64,000 nucleotides of DNA from contig NZ_FQXG01000010.1 of NCBI RefSeq assembly GCF_900129905.1, positions 1 through 64,000 of the forward strand. Direction: 5' to 3'. The notes under the pieces are model-generated. The model saw nothing but the letters and a program-made list of their open reading frames with translations, searched no databases and had not been told where the DNA came from. Every line of letters begins with the position of its first letter. Position 1 is the first letter of the stretch. This DNA comes from Ferrimonas marina. Lineage in GTDB: Bacteria > Pseudomonadota > Gammaproteobacteria > Enterobacterales > Shewanellaceae. A program made the position numbers and the translations under genes. Of this stretch, positions 29,264 through 36,906 are shown piece after piece.

Positions 29264-29286
29264 AAAAAGCCCAATGCAGGGCTAAA
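29264..29286 (-). terminator. Terminator of greB
   Basis: Read leftward: TTTTAGCCC, TGCATT, GGGCTTTTTT. A short stem with a clean T-run, about 26 bases after the greB stop and about 55 bases before the ompR start. Confidence 0.75.
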
Positions 29287-29312
29287 AGTCCATGATTATG
29301 TTGTGAATTGTT

Positions 29313-29798
29313 TCAGTCTTCGAAGGGCTGATACTGGATCTGGTTGACGTACCAGAGCTGCTCTCCCGCCGGGGTCCGTACCACCACCTCGTCGTCCACC
29401 GCCTTACCCAGCATCGCCCGGGCCAGCGGCGAGTCGATGCTAATCTTGCCCTCGGCCACGTTGAACTCGTCCGGACCCACCAACTGGTAGCGCTGGGTTT
29501 CACCCTGCTCCGACTCCAGTTCCAGCCAGGCGCCAAAGAACGCCTTGCCCTCCTGGCGCGGGTCCGGCTCCACCACCCGCAGCACCTCCATCCGCTTGGA
29601 CAGGAAACGCACCCGCCGGTCGATCTCCCGCAACCGCTTCTTACCGTAGATGTACTCGGCGTTCTCGCTGCGATCCCCCAAGGCTGCGGCGTCCGACACC
29701 GCCTGGGTTACCCGGGGACGCTCCTCCTTCCAGAGAAACTTCAATTCCGCTTCCAGGGCATTCCAGCCGTCTTTTGTTATCAGATTCGCTTTTTTCAT
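29313..29798 (-). CDS. greB: Transcription elongation factor GreB
   Basis: Stimulates RNA polymerase to cleave backtracked RNA. The 161-aa protein has the N-terminal coiled coil with the acidic tip GDRSENAEYIYGKKRLREIDRRVRFLSKRME and the C-terminal FKBP-like domain (FGAWLELESEQGETQRYQLVGPDEF, DSPLARAMLGK). The YIYGKKRLREID signature separates GreB from GreA. It is divergent from tex, in the same order as in E. coli (envZ, ompR, greB, tex). Confidence 0.96.
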   Translation of the reverse strand: MKKANLITKDGWNALEAELKFLWKEERPRVTQAVSDAAALGDRSENAEYIYGKKRLREIDRRVRFLSKRMEVLRVVEPDPRQEGKAFFGAWLELESEQGETQRYQLVGPDEFNVAEGKISIDSPLARAMLGKAVDDEVVVRTPAGEQLWYVNQIQYQPFED

Positions 29799-29824
29799 TC
29801 ACCGATGACCCTGTCATTCCACCG

Positions 29825-29846
29825 CGACACCTGTGCTAAGGTGTCG
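29825..29846. promoter_or_regulatory. Inverted repeat in the greB-tex promoter region
   Basis: CGACACCT and AGGTGTCG form a perfect 8-bp inverted repeat around GTGCTA. Within it, TAAGGT (29837-29842) could be a -10 box reading toward tex. This may be an operator or a small hairpin at the 5' end of the greB or tex transcript. No known regulator motif was recognised. Confidence 0.4.
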
Positions 29847-29879
29847 TGCAATTTCCCGTTTGTAGCCCTTGGAGGCCCA

Positions 29880-30043
29880 GAGCACCATATAGATTGAGAT
29901 TTAAGCGCCAGCGGGGGCGGCTAAAAAACGCCAACTCGTTGCTGTGACTGTTCGAAAGAGGGCCACTCTTCCTTCACAGTCACGCCTGGATTGAACGCTT
30001 TTTAGCAAGCTCTGGCGCTCGATACTCAATCTATATGGTGCTC
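29880..30043. repeat. 164-bp nested imperfect palindrome upstream of tex
   Basis: The outer arms are a perfect 19-bp inverted repeat, GAGCACCATATAGATTGAG at 29880-29898 and its complement at 30025-30043. Inside are further matched pairs in the same order: AGCGCCAG (29904-29911) with CTGGCGCT (30012-30019), GCTAAAAAACG (29920-29930) with CGCTTTTTAGC (29996-30006, one mismatch), and GTGACTGT (29944-29951) with ACAGTCAC (29976-29983), around a centre near 29962. The whole block can fold as one long hairpin as DNA or RNA. It ends 11 bases before the tex ATG. It resembles a foldback or MITE-like insertion, but I found no target-site duplication and no second copy in the window. A structured RNA is the alternative. 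Confidence 0.85.
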
Positions 30044-30054
30044 AAAGCAAGTAT

Positions 30055-32427
30055 ATGGAACAGATCGCTAATACCATCGCTCGAGAATTGGGCGTTCGTG
30101 CCCAACAGGTCCAGGCCGCCGTCACCCTGCTGGACGAAGGCTCCACCGTCCCCTTCATCGCCCGTTACCGTAAAGAGGTTACCGGCATGCTGGATGATAC
30201 CCAGCTGCGTACCCTGGAAAGCCGCCTGGGCTACCTGCGCGAGCTGGAGGACCGTCGCGCCAGCATCCTTGGCAGCATCGAGGAGCAGGGCAAGCTCAGC
30301 GACGAGCTCAAGGCCAAGCTGCTGGCCGTCTCCACCAAGACCGAACTGGAAGACCTCTACCTGCCCTACAAGCCCAAGCGGCGCACCAAGGGCCAGATCG
30401 CCATCGAGGCCGGTCTGGAGCCACTGGCGGACAAGCTGCTGGCCAACCCCGGTCTGACCCCGGAAAGCGAGGCGGAGGGCTTCTTCAACGCCGAGGCGGG
30501 CTTTGCCGACAGTAAGGCCACCCTGGACGGTGCCCGCGCCATCCTGATGGAGCGCTTTGCCGAGGACGCCGCGGTACTGACCACCGTCCGTACCCACATG
30601 AAGCAGCATGCCCAGCTCAAGGCCAGCGTGGTGGCCGGTGCCGAGAGCACCGGGGCCAAGTTCTCCGACTACTTCGATCACAACGAGCCCTGGTCCAAGG
30701 CCCCCTCCCACCGGGTGCTGGCGATGCTGCGCGGCCGTAACGAGGGCGTGTTGAGCCTCAGCCTGGATGCGGATCCGGATCGGGAAGAGGGGGATCGCTC
30801 CTCCGTCTGCGAAACCCTGATCGCCCAGCAGGTCGGTATCGAAAACCAGGGCCGCCCCGGTGACCGCTGGCTGCAGCAGGTGTGCCAGTGGACCTGGCGG
30901 GTCAAGCTCTCGCTGGCGATGGAGACCGAGCTGATCGGTGATCTGCGCGAACGCGCCGAGGCCGACGCCATTAAGGTGTTCGCCGAGAACCTGTCGGATC
31001 TGCTGATGGCCGCCCCGGCCGGCATGCGCCCCACCCTGGCGCTGGATCCCGGCCTGCGCACCGGCACCAAGGTGGCGGTGATCGACGCCACCGGCAAGCT
31101 GGTGGCCACCGACACCGTCTACCCCCACGCCCCGCAAAACCAGTGGGATCGCACCCTGGCCACCCTGGCTAAGCTCGTCCAGGCCCACGACGTGGAGCTG
31201 ATTGCCGTGGGTAACGGCACCGCCTCCCGGGAGACCGACAAGCTGGCCGGTGAGCTGATCAAGGCACTGAACGCCGCCGGCAAGGCCAAACCCGGCCTGA
31301 CCAAGGTGATGGTGTCCGAAGCCGGCGCGTCGGTGTATTCCGCCTCCGAGCTGGCAGCCCAGGAGTTTCCGGATCTGGACGTGTCGATCCGCGGTGCCGT
31401 TTCCATCGGCCGCCGCCTGCAGGACCCGATGGCGGAGCTGGTCAAGATCGACCCCAAATCCATCGGGGTAGGCCAGTACCAGCACGACGTCAGCCAGACC
31501 CAACTGGCCCGCTCGCTGGATGCGGTGGTAGAGGACTGCGTCAACGGTGTCGGTGTGGATCTCAACCTGGCTTCGGCGCCGCTGCTGACCCGGGTCGCCG
31601 GCCTGACCCGCACCCTGGCCCAGAACATCGTCAATTTCCGCGATGCCGAAGGACGCTTCACCAGCCGCAAGCAACTGCTCAAGGTGGCCCGCCTGGGGCC
31701 CAAGGCCTATGAGCAGTGCGCCGGCTTCCTGCGCATCCGTGAAGGCGACAACCCGCTGGACGGCTCCGGGGTGCACCCAGAGGCCTACCCGGTGGTGGAG
31801 AAGATCAGCGCCCATACCGGTGTGGCCATCGAAGATCTCATTGGTAACAGCGGCGTGCTCAAGTCCGTCGACGCCAAACAGTTCACCGATGAACGATTCG
31901 GCCTGCCCACCGTCAACGACATTCTCAAGGAGCTGGACAAGCCTGGCCGAGATCCCCGCGGCCAGTTCGAGACCGCCCAGTTTGCCGACGGGGTGGAGAA
32001 GATCACCGATCTCGAGCCGGACATGGTTCTGGAAGGGGTGATCACCAACGTGACCCACTTCGGTGCCTTCGTCGATATCGGCGTTAAGCAGGACGGCCTG
32101 GTGCACATCAGTGCCCTGTCCAACAAGTTTGTGGAGGATCCCCGCTCGGTGGTGAAGGCCGGGGATGTGGTCAAGGTGAAGGTGATGGAGGTGGACGTCC
32201 CCCGTAACCGCATCGGCCTGTCCATGCGCCTGACCGACAAGGCCAGCGAGGTGGCAGAACAGAAAGCCGCCCCGCGGGGTGAACGCCGCGGTGACCGCGC
32301 CAGCCAGCGTCGCGAGTTTACTGGCGAGCGCCAGGGTCAGCGCAATGGCGGCCGCGGCAACAGCCAGGGTGGCGGCATGGGCGGTGCCTTCGCCGACGCC
32401 TTTGCCAACGCCAAAAAGCGGCGTTAA
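30055..32427 (+). CDS. tex: Tex/YhgF S1-domain RNA-binding protein
   Basis: Conserved nucleic-acid-binding protein linked to transcription and toxin expression. The 790-aa protein shows the Tex helical N terminus ([34 protein letters not shown]), a YqgF/RNase H-like domain ([16 protein letters not shown]), a helix-hairpin-helix region ([22 protein letters not shown]) and a C-terminal S1 domain at about 640-715 ([31 protein letters not shown]). An Arg/Gly/Gln-rich disordered tail follows. The ATG lies only 11 bases after a large palindrome and has no good Shine-Dalgarno. A terminator follows the stop. Confidence 0.95.
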   Translation: MEQIANTIARELGVRAQQVQAAVTLLDEGSTVPFIARYRKEVTGMLDDTQLRTLESRLGYLRELEDRRASILGSIEEQGKLSDELKAKLLAVSTKTELEDLYLPYKPKRRTKGQIAIEAGLEPLADKLLANPGLTPESEAEGFFNAEAGFADSKATLDGARAILMERFAEDAAVLTTVRTHMKQHAQLKASVVAGAESTGAKFSDYFDHNEPWSKAPSHRVLAMLRGRNEGVLSLSLDADPDREEGDRSSVCETLIAQQVGIENQGRPGDRWLQQVCQWTWRVKLSLAMETELIGDLRERAEADAIKVFAENLSDLLMAAPAGMRPTLALDPGLRTGTKVAVIDATGKLVATDTVYPHAPQNQWDRTLATLAKLVQAHDVELIAVGNGTASRETDKLAGELIKALNAAGKAKPGLTKVMVSEAGASVYSASELAAQEFPDLDVSIRGAVSIGRRLQDPMAELVKIDPKSIGVGQYQHDVSQTQLARSLDAVVEDCVNGVGVDLNLASAPLLTRVAGLTRTLAQNIVNFRDAEGRFTSRKQLLKVARLGPKAYEQCAGFLRIREGDNPLDGSGVHPEAYPVVEKISAHTGVAIEDLIGNSGVLKSVDAKQFTDERFGLPTVNDILKELDKPGRDPRGQFETAQFADGVEKITDLEPDMVLEGVITNVTHFGAFVDIGVKQDGLVHISALSNKFVEDPRSVVKAGDVVKVKVMEVDVPRNRIGLSMRLTDKASEVAEQKAAPRGERRGDRASQRREFTGERQGQRNGGRGNSQGGGMGGAFADAFANAKKRR

Positions 32428-32471
32428 GCAACGTCGCTAAGCCGCACAGCTAAATCACCTCCAGAAACAGC

Positions 32472-32500
32472 AAAGGCCGCCCATCAGGGCGGCCTTTTTT
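32472..32500 (+). terminator. Terminator of tex
   Basis: Hairpin AAAGGCCGCCC, ATCA, GGGCGGCCTTTTTT about 45 bases after the tex stop. It also lies just beyond the end of the leftward lipoprotein gene and could serve it from the other side. Confidence 0.9.
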
Positions 32501-32523
32501 GTTGGCACAATCGTGTATACGGC

Positions 32524-32697
32524 TTATTGCCAATCGGCCTCGTCCCAGGACTCATTATCCCAGTTCAGATCCCGCCCGGTGCTGGGGGGCAACTCGATGG
32601 GCGGCGTCGGAGCCGCACCCTCGCTGCCCTCTTGGCTGTCATTACACGCCGTCAGGCCCAGGGCCGCCAGCAGAAGCAACAGGTTTACCCGTTTCAT
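32524..32697 (-). CDS. Small Trp/Asp-rich lipoprotein (57 aa)
   Basis: A short gene with a clear lipoprotein signal: MKRVNLLLLLAALGLTAC, lipobox Cys18. The mature part is acidic and Pro-containing (PTPPIELPPS) and ends with a Trp/Asp/Glu-rich tail (DLNWDNESWDEADWQ). AAGGGG lies 7 bases before the ATG. It starts 11 bases after the stop of the exported coiled-coil protein gene, so the two are probably co-transcribed and may act together. No family was recognised. At 57 residues it could be a small envelope accessory protein. Confidence 0.75.
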   Translation of the reverse strand: MKRVNLLLLLAALGLTACNDSQEGSEGAAPTPPIELPPSTGRDLNWDNESWDEADWQ

Positions 32698-32708
32698 AGG
32701 CCAGCCCC

Positions 32709-33470
32709 TTACTCAGTGATGGCCGAGTGGTAGTACACCTGGTAGCCCGCCAGCAGGGCCGCCTCGATCTCATCCTGGCTCGGCATCTGGCTGGGCTTCA
32801 GTCGGTAATCGCCACCGCCATCACGAGGCAGGCTGACCTCACCCAGCTCAAAGCGCACGGCGTTGCTCACTATCGGGCGGTAGTCGCCATCGCGACGGAC
32901 GGTCAGTTCCGTCTCGGTGTAAAAGGTGGCTACCACCTGCTCACTGTCACTCCAGTCGTAATCGATACGGAAGGTGTTATCCAGTCGGGTGGGATAGCCG
33001 CAAAAATCGATGTCCTTGGAGTAGCCCGCCACATCGCTCACCATCAGGTCGTGACGCTGGCCCCGGCTGGCCACCGGCTCCAGCGGAATCCACAGCTGCA
33101 GAGTGGCCTGCTCACCTGCCGCGCCGGAGAGGGTAAAGGCACTGAGTTGGAACGGCACCCCACCAAAGGCATCGATATTGCCGATCTCGTGGGACGGGTG
33201 GCACAACAGGTCTCCCTGGGGGAACAGGGTGTCCGCCAGCAAGGTCACCTGCTGCTGCAGTTCAGCGACAAAGGCATCGAGACTTTGCACCTGCTCATCC
33301 ACGCCGACGACTTGGGTGCTCAACACGCCATGCTGGCTAGCCAGGTGGGAAAAGTTGGTGTTTACCTCGGCGGCCTTGGCGGCCTGTCCGGCCTCAAACA
33401 CGTGGGGGACATCGGCCTGGGCCAGGGGGGAGAGTGCCAACAGGGCGGTCATCAACAGGGAGGGTTTCAT
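32709..33470 (-). CDS. Exported protein with N-terminal coiled coil, function unknown
   Basis: The 253-aa protein starts with a signal peptide (MKPSLLMTALLALSPLAQA). Next comes VPHVFEAGQAAKAAEVNTNFSHLASQ, a motif seen at the start of many secreted proteins of marine bacteria, followed by a coiled-coil stretch to about residue 65. The rest is a beta-rich domain with two cysteines (LLCHPSH, DFCGYPTR). I chose the ATG at 33470, preceded by GAGGAC; a longer frame extends 56 codons upstream but lacks a signal peptide at its start. Operon with the small lipoprotein downstream. Function not recognised. Confidence 0.75.
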   Translation of the reverse strand: MKPSLLMTALLALSPLAQADVPHVFEAGQAAKAAEVNTNFSHLASQHGVLSTQVVGVDEQVQSLDAFVAELQQQVTLLADTLFPQGDLLCHPSHEIGNIDAFGGVPFQLSAFTLSGAAGEQATLQLWIPLEPVASRGQRHDLMVSDVAGYSKDIDFCGYPTRLDNTFRIDYDWSDSEQVVATFYTETELTVRRDGDYRPIVSNAVRFELGEVSLPRDGGGDYRLKPSQMPSQDEIEAALLAGYQVYYHSAITE

Positions 33471-33764
33471 CGACAGGTCCTCATAACTCCGGGTTGCCGA
33501 CACTCCTGCTTTGGCACCACCGGGCGCAAGGGTAGCCCGTCCTAAGCCACCGTTCATTCGTGGCCACAGGGTGCAGCGAATAATAATTGACCGCAAAACA
33601 AGCAGGTGAGTCTGTGAACAATAAACGGACTCCGGCACAGTGATTCAGTCATCACCTGAGGGTAAACCACTGTTTCTACGGGTTATTAATTCGCCACAGA
33701 GCGGAGATAAACAGCGTTATCGCATAGTGATAAACTGCGCTTATCACCAAACGGGAAACACACC
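33471..33764. other. Divergent intergenic region with regulator operators
   Basis: This 294-bp region separates the leftward exported-protein gene from the rightward LysR gene. Apart from the duplicated GATAA-TTATC elements near its right end, no further gene or RNA is apparent. Confidence 0.5.
33706..33745. promoter_or_regulatory. Duplicated palindromic operator before the LysR gene
   Basis: Two near-identical palindromes lie in tandem. GATAA, six bases, TTATC is at 33706-33721, and GATAA, seven bases, TTATC is at 33729-33745, with half-sites repeating every 11 to 12 bases. They end 19 bases before the regulator's ATG. The phasing with helical turns is as expected for a cooperative dimer-binding site, probably for the LysR protein itself. 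Confidence 0.6.
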
Positions 33765-34703
33765 ATGGCCAAAGACCGCTTCAGCAACCTGGATCTGAAC
33801 CTGCTGCGCACCTTCCAGATCCTGGCCCAGGAGGGCAACATGCGCCGCGCCGCCTCACGCCTGCATGTCACCCAGCCCGCCGTTAGCCACGCCCTGCAGC
33901 GGCTACGCCATCACTTTGATGACCCTTTGTTTACCAAGACCCGCCAGGGGCTGGCGCTGACCGAGTTCGGCCAGCAGTTGAACGAGCGGCTGCGGCCGGC
34001 AATGGACGATCTTGTGGTAGCGGTCAACCAGGTGGAGGGCTTTGATCCCGCTGAACTGACCGGCAAGCTGCGCATCGCCCTGGCGCCCCACATCGCCCAG
34101 TTCTTTGCTACCCGGCTGTTCAAGCTATTCCAGCAGCAGGCCCCCAACGCCAGTGTCGATCTGATCAGCTGGTCCCGCAGCACCCAGTCCGAACTGCTCA
34201 ATGGCGAGACCCTGCTGGGCGTTAACTACCCCATTCAGGGTGTCTCCAAGGAGCTGATCCAGCTGCCGCTGGCGATGGACAGGGGTGGCCTGCTGGCACG
34301 GCGCGACCACCCCTTTGACGGTGACATCATCACCCCGGAGCAGATGACCCGCTACGAGCTGGTCAGCCTGCTCAATCCGGACCGCAATGATCACCTTAGC
34401 GACGCGGAGCGGGTGATGGCCGCTTATGGCCAGGAGGTCAAGGTCCGCTTTCGTACCGACAGCGCCCTGGGGGCACTGGACATCGTCCGTCATAGCGATC
34501 TGATGCTGCCGTTCAGCACCTACTTCCTGCCCAGTGCCCTGCAGGAACTTCGGGTTATCCAGGTGGATGTGGAGGAGCATCACCTGGAGTACCCACTGAT
34601 CGCCTACTACCGCCAGGGCCAGGCGCGCAGTGCCGCCACCCTGTGGCTGTGCCAGATGATGGCGGAGCAGCTGCGTCAACAGATGACTCGAGTTCGGCAA
34701 TAA
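33765..34703 (+). CDS. LysR-family transcriptional regulator
   Basis: The 312-aa protein has an N-terminal winged helix-turn-helix (LNLLRTFQILAQEGNMRRAASRLHVTQPAVSHALQRLRHHFDDPLFTKTRQGLALTE) and a periplasmic-binding-protein-like effector domain. The FSNLDLNLLRTF opening resembles the NodD/LinR/TdcA branch. The effector is not identifiable. It follows a duplicated palindrome and precedes an outer-membrane protein gene on the same strand, about 90 bp downstream. It may regulate that gene or the divergent exported-protein operon. Confidence 0.9.
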   Translation: MAKDRFSNLDLNLLRTFQILAQEGNMRRAASRLHVTQPAVSHALQRLRHHFDDPLFTKTRQGLALTEFGQQLNERLRPAMDDLVVAVNQVEGFDPAELTGKLRIALAPHIAQFFATRLFKLFQQQAPNASVDLISWSRSTQSELLNGETLLGVNYPIQGVSKELIQLPLAMDRGGLLARRDHPFDGDIITPEQMTRYELVSLLNPDRNDHLSDAERVMAAYGQEVKVRFRTDSALGALDIVRHSDLMLPFSTYFLPSALQELRVIQVDVEEHHLEYPLIAYYRQGQARSAATLWLCQMMAEQLRQQMTRVRQ

Positions 34704-34740
34704 GCCGGGCTAATCAATCCGAGCAACACCCTTCATTAGT

Positions 34741-34758
34741 CCTTCCACTGGTGGAAGG
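34741..34758. repeat. 18-bp perfect palindrome between LysR and beta-barrel genes
   Basis: CCTTCCACTGGTGGAAGG is a perfect dyad, 38 bases after the LysR stop and 39 before the next start. No T-run follows, so it is a weak terminator candidate; an operator is equally possible. Confidence 0.5.
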
Positions 34759-34796
34759 GTACCCTGCGCCTCCAATCTATCGATGCGGAGGTGCCC

Positions 34797-35375
34797 GTGG
34801 CACGATTCACCCTAATGCTCTGCCTGCTGGCAAGCCCGGCCTGGGCCGGTTTCGACCTGTCCGGCCACCACATCGGTTTCTACGTCGGTGATACCCACTA
34901 CGATGCCAGCAACCTCTACGACGATTACGACTACGATCGTCGCGCCACCAGCTTTGGCCTCTTCACCGCCGCACCGATCAATGACTGGCTCGATATCGAA
35001 GGGCGCTATACCTACCACGGCCGCTACGAGGTAAGGGAGTCATCCCTCGAGTACTGGCGCAATAGCTACCAGACCGTCGTCTCCTCGCTGCGATTGCATC
35101 ACGGCATCAGCGACACCGTGTCACTGTACGGACGGGCGGGCTTAGGCCTCGTTTTGCTCGAGCAGAAAACCGTGCTGTGGCAGGGGGGCAACACCTTGGA
35201 CCTGGCCAGTCTGGGTCTGGACCTTCAAGCTGGCCTTGGCATGAGCTGGCAGTTTCATCCCAAGCTGGCGCTGACCCTGGATCTGGACCATCACAGCTTT
35301 CTGGTGGAAAGCCGCCATCGCACCTATACCCAGAGCCTAATCACCACCAGTGCCGGGCTGCGCTACACCTTCTAA
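34797..35375 (+). CDS. Small outer-membrane beta-barrel protein
   Basis: The 192-aa precursor has a signal peptide (MARFTLMLCLLASPAWA). The mature protein is a series of amphipathic beta strands with aromatic girdles (YTYHGRYEV, SLYGRAGLGLVLL, DLQAGLGMSWQF, LALTLDLDHHSF) and ends SAGLRYTF, the terminal Phe signature of outer-membrane barrels. It looks like an eight-strand OmpA/OmpW-like or Ail-type barrel. I take the GTG at 34797, which has GGAGG five bases upstream, over the GTG two codons earlier. Function unknown; OmpX-like adhesion or porin roles cannot be distinguished. Confidence 0.8.
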   Translation: MARFTLMLCLLASPAWAGFDLSGHHIGFYVGDTHYDASNLYDDYDYDRRATSFGLFTAAPINDWLDIEGRYTYHGRYEVRESSLEYWRNSYQTVVSSLRLHHGISDTVSLYGRAGLGLVLLEQKTVLWQGGNTLDLASLGLDLQAGLGMSWQFHPKLALTLDLDHHSFLVESRHRTYTQSLITTSAGLRYTF

Positions 35376-35383
35376 GGCTTTAG

Positions 35384-35413
35384 CTTGTACGGCTGGGGCT
35401 TGTAAGACTGGGG
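35384..35413 (+). repeat. Two tandem 15-bp repeats
   Basis: CTTGTACGGCTGGGG and CTTGTAAGACTGGGG (two differences) directly follow the beta-barrel gene, with a third partial CTTGG. They lie between that gene and the convergent membrane protein gene. Likely a small slippage product. Confidence 0.6.
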
Positions 35414-35424
35414 CTTGGCCAGGG

Positions 35425-35829
35425 TCAGTGGATGAACCAGAAGCCCAGCAGGACAAAGGCCCCCAGTTGGACGGTGTTGATCGCCACCGATAGGCGATGA
35501 ACCCAGGAGAAGCGGCGTCGGTCGCCGGCATCGGAGGCGGCGTTGGCGGCGGGCATCAGGATAGCACCGGAGAGCAGAAAGCCGAGCAGGCAACCCAATA
35601 GCACCCAGGCATCGCCATAGAACTGGGCACTGTAGCGCAGCAGCAAGGCCACCGCCGTGAGGGCGGCAAAGTAGAGGTAGTACCAGGGAAAGAAGGCGCG
35701 GATAAAGGCTCGGGCGGTGGGCAGCTCCAGCTTGCTGAACAGCAGCGGGGCAAACAGCAGCTGGAAGGTCAGCATGCCACCGAGGATCACCGCCAGCATC
35801 ATGGCATAGAGGCTTTGAAACAGGGTCAT
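35425..35829 (-). CDS. DUF4149-like integral membrane protein
   Basis: The 134-aa protein has four hydrophobic segments (about residues 5-30, 45-65, 73-95 and 112-130) and the opening LYAMMLAVILGGMLTFQLLFAPLLFSKL typical of DUF4149-type proteins, with Pro and Phe in APLLF. A longer frame starts five codons upstream, but the ATG at 35829 has GGAG directly before it. Function unknown. It is convergent with the beta-barrel gene and follows a histidine phosphatase gene on the same strand. Confidence 0.75.
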   Translation of the reverse strand: MTLFQSLYAMMLAVILGGMLTFQLLFAPLLFSKLELPTARAFIRAFFPWYYLYFAALTAVALLLRYSAQFYGDAWVLLGCLLGFLLSGAILMPAANAASDAGDRRRFSWVHRLSVAINTVQLGAFVLLGFWFIH

Positions 35830-35894
35830 AAGGGCTCCATCCACTCACACCAAGTTAAGTGTAGTCATGGATACGGCGCTGCCGGCCAACCTGT

Positions 35895-36410
35895 TCAGGG
35901 GCAATGGAAGGGTTGACGCTCCAGGATCAGCTTATCGGCCCCACGTTGGCCCAGATGCACCCCATAGACCCGATCATAGTCGCCCTCCCCCATCGCCGGT
36001 GCTTCCTGGGCTAACAGCAAGCTGGCCAGGGCCGGGGTGGTATTGCTGTGACCCACCACCATCAGGCTGCCCTGGGCCGACAGCAGGGTCTCAGCCAGGG
36101 CCTCCAAGTTGCGGGGGTCGTAGTAGTGCACCGGCACCTCCAGCGTGTCCGCCACCAGCAATGCCGTCTGCCGGGTCCGACGGGTATCGCTGCTATAGAC
36201 CGCCTGGATCCCTCGGCCCGTTAACCAGCGCCCCAACTGTTGGGCCCGCTCTCGGCCGCAGGGCAGCAGATCCGGATCCTCTCCACTGGCCTTCTCGGCA
36301 TGACGCACCAGGTACAGCATGCGGTGCTCCGCCTGGCCGGTTTGCCAGCCCAGCCACAGCACTCCCGTCAGGGCGGCAAGCAACAAGGGGATCAGGACAA
36401 GGCGCTTCAT
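35895..36410 (-). CDS. Membrane-anchored histidine phosphatase (SixA/phosphoglycerate-mutase fold)
   Basis: The 171-aa protein has an N-terminal membrane or signal segment (LVLIPLLLAALTGVLWLGW) and then a histidine phosphatase domain. The nucleophile is in LVRHAEK around residue 36, the second arginine in SSDTRRTRQTA around 76, and the second histidine in VVGHSNT around 119. This is the minimal SixA-like form but exported, as in several periplasmic phosphatases. The substrate is unknown. It starts about 14 bases from the next gene upstream. Confidence 0.85.
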   Translation of the reverse strand: MKRLVLIPLLLAALTGVLWLGWQTGQAEHRMLYLVRHAEKASGEDPDLLPCGRERAQQLGRWLTGRGIQAVYSSDTRRTRQTALLVADTLEVPVHYYDPRNLEALAETLLSAQGSLMVVGHSNTTPALASLLLAQEAPAMGEGDYDRVYGVHLGQRGADKLILERQPFHCP

Positions 36411-36423
36411 CGCATGCCTCGAC

Positions 36424-36867
36424 TCAGGTGGAAACCAATAACTGGGGTGGGGTTTGCGGGCGAGTCACGCCGCGATAGTGACGCTCCACCAGCGCGGCAA
36501 AGCGTCGGTATTGGTCCGGCGTCAGCTCTGTCGCCGGATGGTAGGGGAAGTCGAGCTCCGCATTGGCTTGCAGGGCACGCCGTCGCAACAGAGCGCCGCG
36601 ACACTCTCGCAACGGAGCAAGCTCCCGGCGTGACTCTTGTTGCTCCTTATCAGCCTGCTCAGAATCCTGCTGCTGGCCTGACTGGCGCTGACCTCCCTCC
36701 TGCACCTGCCGATTGGGATCCTGCTTGGGATCCAGTGCCCGCTCCTTCGCTCCCTTGCTCAGCGCCTCCGCCTTGGGGATCGGCGGACGCACCTGTGCCG
36801 CCACCTGCTCCGTTGCCGGATTGGCGGTGGTGATGGGCACATTGGGAAAGTGGGACACCAGGAACAT
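36424..36867 (-). CDS. Unrecognised, largely disordered protein
   Basis: The 147-aa product has a short hydrophobic start (MFLVSHFPNVPITT), then a disordered Gln/Glu/Arg/Asp-rich middle (residues about 40-85), and a folded-looking C terminus (FPYHPATELTPDQYRRFAALVERHY). It has no signal peptide and no domain that I recognise. The frame is clean across its length, and it sits between the histidine phosphatase and bioH on the same strand, 13 bases before the former and 39 after the latter. The promoter likely lies upstream of bioH. Confidence 0.65.
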   Translation of the reverse strand: MFLVSHFPNVPITTANPATEQVAAQVRPPIPKAEALSKGAKERALDPKQDPNRQVQEGGQRQSGQQQDSEQADKEQQESRRELAPLRECRGALLRRRALQANAELDFPYHPATELTPDQYRRFAALVERHYRGVTRPQTPPQLLVST

Positions 36868-36906
36868 GGCACCTCCTCGGTGGGTTCCTGGTTATTTTAC
36901 CACCAA

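Noticed and set aside
29880-30043. Calling the tex-upstream palindrome a confirmed MITE or integron attC site
   Set aside because: No target-site duplication flanks the arms, the arms lack attC core sequences, and no second copy is in the window.
30031-32106. Long open frame antisense to tex
   Set aside because: Low-complexity Gly/His/Val/Leu translation, no ribosome site; the sense strand encodes a complete Tex protein.
34741-34758. Palindrome as terminator of the LysR gene
   Set aside because: No T-run follows the dyad, so it is listed only as a repeat.
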